NCBI RefSeq assembly: GCF_963422335.1
Contig: NZ_OY729424.1
Span: forward strand, 1,550,001-1,614,000
Origin: an uncultured Roseateles sp.
GTDB taxonomy: Bacteria; Pseudomonadota; Gammaproteobacteria; Burkholderiales; Burkholderiaceae_C
Direction: 5' to 3'
Length of the DNA: 64,000 bases
Part shown: positions 59,746-64,000 of the stretch, piece by piece
Layout: each line of letters starts with the position of its first letter
How positions within the stretch are numbered: position 1 is the first letter of the stretch
Position numbers and translations under genes: made by a program
Notes under the pieces: model-generated
The model's database searches: none
What the model saw: only the letters and a program-made list of their open reading frames with translations
Told to the model about the DNA's origin: nothing

Positions 59746-60870
59746 ATGAGGATGGGCGTATTCCTGGTGATGGTCGGACGTGTCGCCGCTGGACCGGAGA
59801 CTTACGAGCATCGTCTGGTGCAGGCCCTCGCCGCCCTGGACACCGAGAACGAATACCACGTGTTCTGCCTGGATGAGGCAGCGGTGGCGGCGCTGGGCAT
59901 CAGCCAGCCGAACTTCATATTTCACGTGCTGTGGCCCAGCAACCGCTGGGTCAGCATGTCCGGCAGCCTGCCCTGGGCGATACGGCGCAGCGGCGTGAAG
60001 CTGCTCCATGCCACCTTCACGCCACCGCCGCTGTGCCCGGTCGACTATGTGTTCACCATGCATGGGGCGGTGACCTTCAAGCATCCGCACTTCTATCCGC
60101 CCGCCGTCGTGTGGCGCTTGAATGCCTTGCTGCGCCGCGGCCTGCACAAGGCCAAGCTGACGGTCTGCGTGTCCGAGTTCGTCAAGCAGGAGATGATGGA
60201 GTTCTTCGGCCTGCCCGCCGACCGCCTGCTGACGGTGCATCACGGGGTGTCGGAAGAGTTCCGCCCCCTCTGCGCCGTGACCGCTGCGGAGCAGGTCAAG
60301 CGGCGGCAGGGCCTGGAGGGGCCGTATTTTCTCTACGTCGGCAAGCTGCACGAGAACAAGAACATCGTGCGCCTGATCGAGGCGTTCCACCAGTTCATCG
60401 CCGAGAGCCGCTGCGAGGCGGTGCTGGTCCTGGTGGGGCGTCAGGTCTGGGGCAGCGACGGCATACTGGAAACCATTGTGCGTCTGCGCATGACGCAGCG
60501 TGTGCGCCTGCTGGGGCACCAGCCTCAGTCGGCGCTGCCGGCCCTGTACAGCGCGGCCACGGCCTTTGTGTTCCCGACGCTGTGGGAGGGCTTCGGCCTG
60601 CCGGTGGTCGAGGCCATGGCCTGCGGCACCCCGGTGATTGCCTCCAATGTGGCGAGCCTGCCCGAAGTCACTGGTGGCGCCGCGCTGCTGGTGGACCCGC
60701 TGTCCACCACCGAGATTGCCGCGGCCCTGCACCGTGTGTGGTCGGACGCCGCCCTGCGGGAACGCCTGCGCGCCTCTGGCCTGGCGCGGGCCCGCGTGTT
60801 CGACTGGAAGCACACGGCCGCGGCCACCCTGGCCGCCTACCGTCGGGTGCACGAAGCCTGCGGCTCATGA
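59746..60870 (+). CDS. Glycosyltransferase family 4 (GT-B fold)
   Basis: This 374-residue enzyme has an N-terminal Rossmann half (MGVFLVMVGRVAAGPETYEHRLV) and a C-terminal donor-binding half with YVGKLHENKNIVRLIEAF and the catalytic glutamate region PTLWEGFGLPVVEAMACGTPVIAS. This is the signature of retaining group 1 glycosyltransferases. It overlaps the PIG-L deacetylase by ATGA. A transferase paired with a deacetylase suggests a short pathway that adds and then deacetylates an N-acetylated sugar, but the glycan is unknown. Confidence 0.88.
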   Translation: MRMGVFLVMVGRVAAGPETYEHRLVQALAALDTENEYHVFCLDEAAVAALGISQPNFIFHVLWPSNRWVSMSGSLPWAIRRSGVKLLHATFTPPPLCPVDYVFTMHGAVTFKHPHFYPPAVVWRLNALLRRGLHKAKLTVCVSEFVKQEMMEFFGLPADRLLTVHHGVSEEFRPLCAVTAAEQVKRRQGLEGPYFLYVGKLHENKNIVRLIEAFHQFIAESRCEAVLVLVGRQVWGSDGILETIVRLRMTQRVRLLGHQPQSALPALYSAATAFVFPTLWEGFGLPVVEAMACGTPVIASNVASLPEVTGGAALLVDPLSTTEIAAALHRVWSDAALRERLRASGLARARVFDWKHTAAATLAAYRRVHEACGS

Positions 60871-61565
60871 TCTGCATCGTCTCTCCGCATCTGGACGATG
60901 CGGCCATGAGCTGTGCCGATCACGCACTCGGCTGGGTGGCTGCGCGGCAGGAGGTGCTGGTGCTGAATGTCTTCACAGGGGCCGGCGAGCCGGGCCCCTG
61001 CTCGACGTTGATGGCCGCGAATCTGCGTGCCGCCGGCGTGGCAAGCGCCGAGCAATACACCGAGCTGCGCCGTGGCGAAGACGCGCGCTGCCTGCAGGCC
61101 CTGGGTCTGCAGGCCTGCGATCTGGGCCTCAGCGACGCGGGCTTTCGAGGGCAGGGGGGCCGGCCCGACTACGACAGCCTGGTCGCCCTGCGGCCGGGGC
61201 GCCTTGGCCCGCGCGAGCAGCCGCTGGTCGACGAGCTGAGCCATCGCCTGCCGCAGCTGCAGGGGGCGAGTCTTGTGCTCTGTCCCATGGGCGTGGGTGG
61301 GCATGTCGATCATTTGATTGCCCGTGCCGCCTGTGAACGGGTGGTCGAGCCCGGTCGGCTGGCCTACTACGCGGACATGCCCTATGCCCGGGCGCCGTGG
61401 AACTGGGCCCGCACCGATTGGGCCCGGCTGGCGCGGGCCCGCTGGAGCGTCAAGGCAATGACGGCCGCCAAGCGAGCAGCCCTGGCGCATTACCAAAGCC
61501 AGACACCTCTGCTGTTCGGGCGCTGCAGCTACTGCCCGGAGCTGCTGCTGCTGCCCGCGCATTGA
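60867..61565 (+). CDS. PIG-L-family deacetylase
   Basis: This 232-residue protein opens with ICIVSPHLDDAAMSCADHAL, the zinc-binding PHxDD motif of LmbE/PIG-L deacetylases (Leu replaces the usual Pro in the middle), and has the second zinc ligand in GGHVDHLIARAA. The family removes acetyl groups from N-acetylglucosamine-type substrates. ATG 60867 overlaps the glycosyltransferase stop. It ends 78 bp before the convergent M1 peptidase gene; the third 72-bp element fills that gap. Confidence 0.85.
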   Translation: MICIVSPHLDDAAMSCADHALGWVAARQEVLVLNVFTGAGEPGPCSTLMAANLRAAGVASAEQYTELRRGEDARCLQALGLQACDLGLSDAGFRGQGGRPDYDSLVALRPGRLGPREQPLVDELSHRLPQLQGASLVLCPMGVGGHVDHLIARAACERVVEPGRLAYYADMPYARAPWNWARTDWARLARARWSVKAMTAAKRAALAHYQSQTPLLFGRCSYCPELLLLPAH

Positions 61566-61569
61566 CGCT

Positions 61570-61646
61570 GGCTCAGCCTGCCCGCTTGTATCGCGGTCAG
61601 GCCTTCGCCAGCCACAAGCTCCTTCCGGACCTTGTGCGCGGGCTCA
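61570..61646 (-). repeat. 72-bp two-hairpin element, copy 3 (stop-codon embedded, minus strand)
   Basis: Read on the minus strand, it starts at the M1 peptidase TGA (61646) with TGAGCC and repeats TGAGCC 71 bp later (61575-61570). Hairpin 1 pairs CACAAG with CTTGTG round an inner TCC-GGAA-GGA; hairpin 2 pairs CCTG/CAGG and CCGC/GCGG round a GATACAA loop. The linker is CTGGCGAAGG, identical to the other copies. Confidence 0.8.
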
Positions 61647-64000
61647 GTTCATCTCCACCTTGCTCAGGTTGTCGTCCGAGTTGCGGTCGATGCGCATGTT
61701 GTACGGATCGACGCCCACCCACTTCGGCTCCTGATCGAGCACCAGCGTGAACTGCTGCTTGCCCGAGGTCAACGGGCGGCGTTCCAGCATCAGCACCGAG
61801 GCCTTGCTGAAGCCCTTTTTGCCAGGCTCGGCGGTGAACACGCCGATCTCGAAGCCCTCGGCCAGCGGCGCCTCGGTCTCCTTGCCCTTGCCGTCGGCAT
61901 AGAGCTTCTTGGCCTCGACATTGAACGTCACCTCGTACTTGCCGTCGGTGCGCCTCTTCGCCTTCGCGTCGCTGGCCTTCAGGTCGTACAGCGTGATCTT
62001 CTCGAACAGATCGGTGATCAGCTGATCATGCTGGGGTCCGGCCTCGGTGCGCAGGATGCGCAGGAAGTCGGTGGACGCCGGATAGGGCGCGGACTTGAAG
62101 GCGTACTGGGCCAGCAGCTGTTGCAGCACGCGGTTCACGGCCGCCTCGCCTATCACTTCCTTGAGCCAGTACATCGTCAGCGCCCCCTTGCGGTAATGCA
62201 CATAGCCCTGGTTCTCGACGCGGGCCAGCGGCACCTCCTCCACTGTCTCGCCAGCGCGCGAGCGCAGGTAGCGGTCCAGCTCCAGCTTCAGGAACTTGCG
62301 CAGCTGGTCGCGGCCGTAGAGTTTTTCCATCACCAGCAGGGCCGAGTACTGGGCGAACGACTCCGACAGCAGGGTCATGCCCTGCTTGTCGGCGCCCACC
62401 AGCTGATGGGCCCACCACTGGTGGCCGATCTCGTGGGCGGTGACGTAGCTGACGAGGTCGATGTTCTCGTCGCGCCGGCCCTCGTCAAAGTCCTGGATGA
62501 AACCGATCGCCTCCGAGTAGGGCATGGTGTTGGCAAAGGACTGGGCGAAACGCTCGTAGGCGGGGAACTCCAGGATGCGCGCCTGGCGGAACTGATAGTT
62601 CGAGAAGGCCTGGCTGAACAGGTCCAGCGAGGTCTTCATTGCCGCCAGCATGCGTGGCGCATTGCCCGCATGGGGCGGGTGGAAGTAGACGCTCAGCTCG
62701 ACCGGCTGGCCGTTCTTGCCCGCCCAGGGCTGCTTCAGGATCTCGTAGCGGGCCGATTGCAGCGAGAAGAAGTTGTGGATCGGCGCCTCGGTCCTGGTCA
62801 CCAGGGTGCGGCGGCCACCGGTCGTGGTGTCGCTGACGGTGTAGCCGGGCGCCACGGGGGTCTGGTCGGCGTCGGTGGTCAGCGTGATGTCGGCCGTTAC
62901 CCAGTCGCTGTCGTGGCGCAGCGCGTGGTGGGCGCTGGCGGACTCGTCTTCCAGCTTGGCCATGCGCAACTCGGCCGGCAGGCCGTACTTGCGCCGCTTG
63001 CTGCGGTCCTGCAAAAAGATCTGGCGGTTGACGCCCAGCACCGGCGTCAGCGCGAAGTTGTTGAGGAAGCTGCCATTGGCGACGATCTGTGTCAGCGGCA
63101 TGCCGTTGACGAAGCCGGGCTGCTCCAGCACCGTCTTGAACGCAAGCTTGCGCTGCTCGCCTACCTGCATCGGCGTGGTCAGCGCGTAGATGCGGTAGCC
63201 GAAGGCCTTGTAGTCCTTTTGCAGGGTGGCGCCCTCAAGTGCCACTTGCTGCAGGGCCAGGTCGGGGTCCAGCCGCACGTGCACGGTGCTCAAGGGCTGG
63301 CCGCTGCGGTTCTCCAGCAGATAGCTGCCTTCGGCTGCGGCCCGGATCTGCTTCGGGAACAGATCGACCTTCAGGCTGACGTGGGTGATGGTCGGTTGCG
63401 GCAGGTTCTCGTAGGGGAGCAGGGCCTTTTCGGCATCGGCCTGCCATTGCTCCCGCTCGGGTTGGGTCACATAGCGGTTCAGGATGTTGGTGTTGTAGAA
63501 GATCCATGCGCCGCTGCCCAGCCAGGCCAGGGTGCTCAGGGCCAGCAGCGCACCAGGCACGCCCTTCAGGCGGCCGCCCAGCCGCGCCAGACGCGGGCGC
63601 AGCTCGGTCGCCGCGCCGCGGCGCCACATCAGATGGGTGAACACCAGCAGCATGGCCGCGAAGGCCAGCCAGTAGCCCTGATGCCAGGCGCGGCCGATCC
63701 AGAAATGGCCCATGCCATTCATGTCGGACAGCGGCACGGCGGCGGTGTCGGCGTAGTTGTAGAGCTTGTGCTCGAAGCCCATCGTGGCCAGGGTTGTGCT
63801 GATCACCGTGTAGACCAGCATCAGCGCCCAGCCGACGAATTTGTGCGGCACCAGGGCCTGGGCGAACACCGCCAGCACGCCCAGCAGAAAGGCGTTGATC
63901 AGGCTGGGCAGCAGGAACCACAGCAGATAGGCCAGCGGCTCGATATGGGTGTAGCCGTGATAGAGCTGGAACAGCACACCGGTCAGCACGCCCGCCAGCA
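61644..64000 (-). CDS. Membrane-anchored M1-family aminopeptidase, 5' end beyond window
   Basis: At least 785 residues are visible, with the frame still open at the window edge. The N-terminal ~190 residues hold several hydrophobic helices (LLWFLLPSLINAFLLGVLAV; WALMLVYTVISTTLATMGF) resembling an ABC-2-type permease part; the C-terminal half is a gluzincin peptidase with the zinc site HEIGHQWWAHQL and, 18 residues on, the second Glu in LLSESFAQYS. Such permease-peptidase fusions in proteobacteria usually reach about 1,200 residues, so roughly one third is missing. Its stop begins the third copy of the 72-bp element. Confidence 0.9.
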   Translation of the reverse strand, partial: LAGVLTGVLFQLYHGYTHIEPLAYLLWFLLPSLINAFLLGVLAVFAQALVPHKFVGWALMLVYTVISTTLATMGFEHKLYNYADTAAVPLSDMNGMGHFWIGRAWHQGYWLAFAAMLLVFTHLMWRRGAATELRPRLARLGGRLKGVPGALLALSTLAWLGSGAWIFYNTNILNRYVTQPEREQWQADAEKALLPYENLPQPTITHVSLKVDLFPKQIRAAAEGSYLLENRSGQPLSTVHVRLDPDLALQQVALEGATLQKDYKAFGYRIYALTTPMQVGEQRKLAFKTVLEQPGFVNGMPLTQIVANGSFLNNFALTPVLGVNRQIFLQDRSKRRKYGLPAELRMAKLEDESASAHHALRHDSDWVTADITLTTDADQTPVAPGYTVSDTTTGGRRTLVTRTEAPIHNFFSLQSARYEILKQPWAGKNGQPVELSVYFHPPHAGNAPRMLAAMKTSLDLFSQAFSNYQFRQARILEFPAYERFAQSFANTMPYSEAIGFIQDFDEGRRDENIDLVSYVTAHEIGHQWWAHQLVGADKQGMTLLSESFAQYSALLVMEKLYGRDQLRKFLKLELDRYLRSRAGETVEEVPLARVENQGYVHYRKGALTMYWLKEVIGEAAVNRVLQQLLAQYAFKSAPYPASTDFLRILRTEAGPQHDQLITDLFEKITLYDLKASDAKAKRRTDGKYEVTFNVEAKKLYADGKGKETEAPLAEGFEIGVFTAEPGKKGFSKASVLMLERRPLTSGKQQFTLVLDQEPKWVGVDPYNMRIDRNSDDNLSKVEMN

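Overview
The window is high-GC chromosomal DNA with housekeeping genes typical of a betaproteobacterium of the order Burkholderiales, probably near the Rubrivivax/Leptothrix/Roseateles group. This placement is inferred from the atp operon layout, the Bug-type periplasmic receptor, hemE next to priA, and codon use; no rRNA or marker gene fixes it. I saw no tRNA, rRNA, CRISPR array, insertion sequence or prophage.

Layout. 1-5.3 kb: the end of a secreted Ig-like/PrcB-type protein, then a minus-strand branched-chain 2-oxoacid dehydrogenase operon (E1alpha, E1beta, E2) behind a GntR/FCD regulator. 5.4-9.1 kb: a ThDP enzyme, a Bug-family receptor and a VOC protein. 9.1-16.3 kb: an ATP-grasp protein and a MocR regulator, divergent from a run of amino-acid genes (EamA exporter, YgeA-like racemase, aminotransferase, PhzF-like enzyme, VOC protein). 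16.3-19.9 kb: AlaX editing enzyme, cytochrome c' opposite cytochrome b561, GNAT, SMP-30. 20.0-27.7 kb: the complete atpIBEFHAGDC operon with promoter and terminator. 27.7-31.8 kb: hexose-6-phosphate mutarotase, a LemA/TPM operon and hemE. 31.8-32.85 kb: a 1-kb non-coding array of three phased repeats with DnaA boxes and IHF-like sites, ending on the priA start codon. 32.85-35.4 kb: priA and a CopD-like membrane protein. 35.4-44.2 kb: a tripartite ABC efflux system (adaptor, ATPase, outer-membrane factor, two FtsX permeases) with an NtrC-type regulator and its kinase, all behind a consensus sigma-54 promoter with upstream dyads. 44.2-50.1 kb: a signalling island (REC-Hpt, HTH-REC, REC, HD-GYP, solute-binding protein, PAS kinase). 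50.1-64 kb: AEC permease, sppA, a LytS/LytS/LytTR three-gene system, phoD, rep, a glycosyltransferase with a PIG-L deacetylase, and a membrane M1 peptidase cut by the window end.

Two signals go beyond ordinary annotation. First, the hemE-priA array has three units of about 300 bp, each with a perfect TTATCCACA box, a TTATCCCCA box 188-189 bp before it and consensus IHF sites at almost fixed distances; it looks like a replication origin or another DnaA-binding locus. Second, a 72-bp two-hairpin element recurs three times (7119, 53121, and 61646 on the minus strand), each time beginning exactly at the TGA stop codon of the preceding gene.
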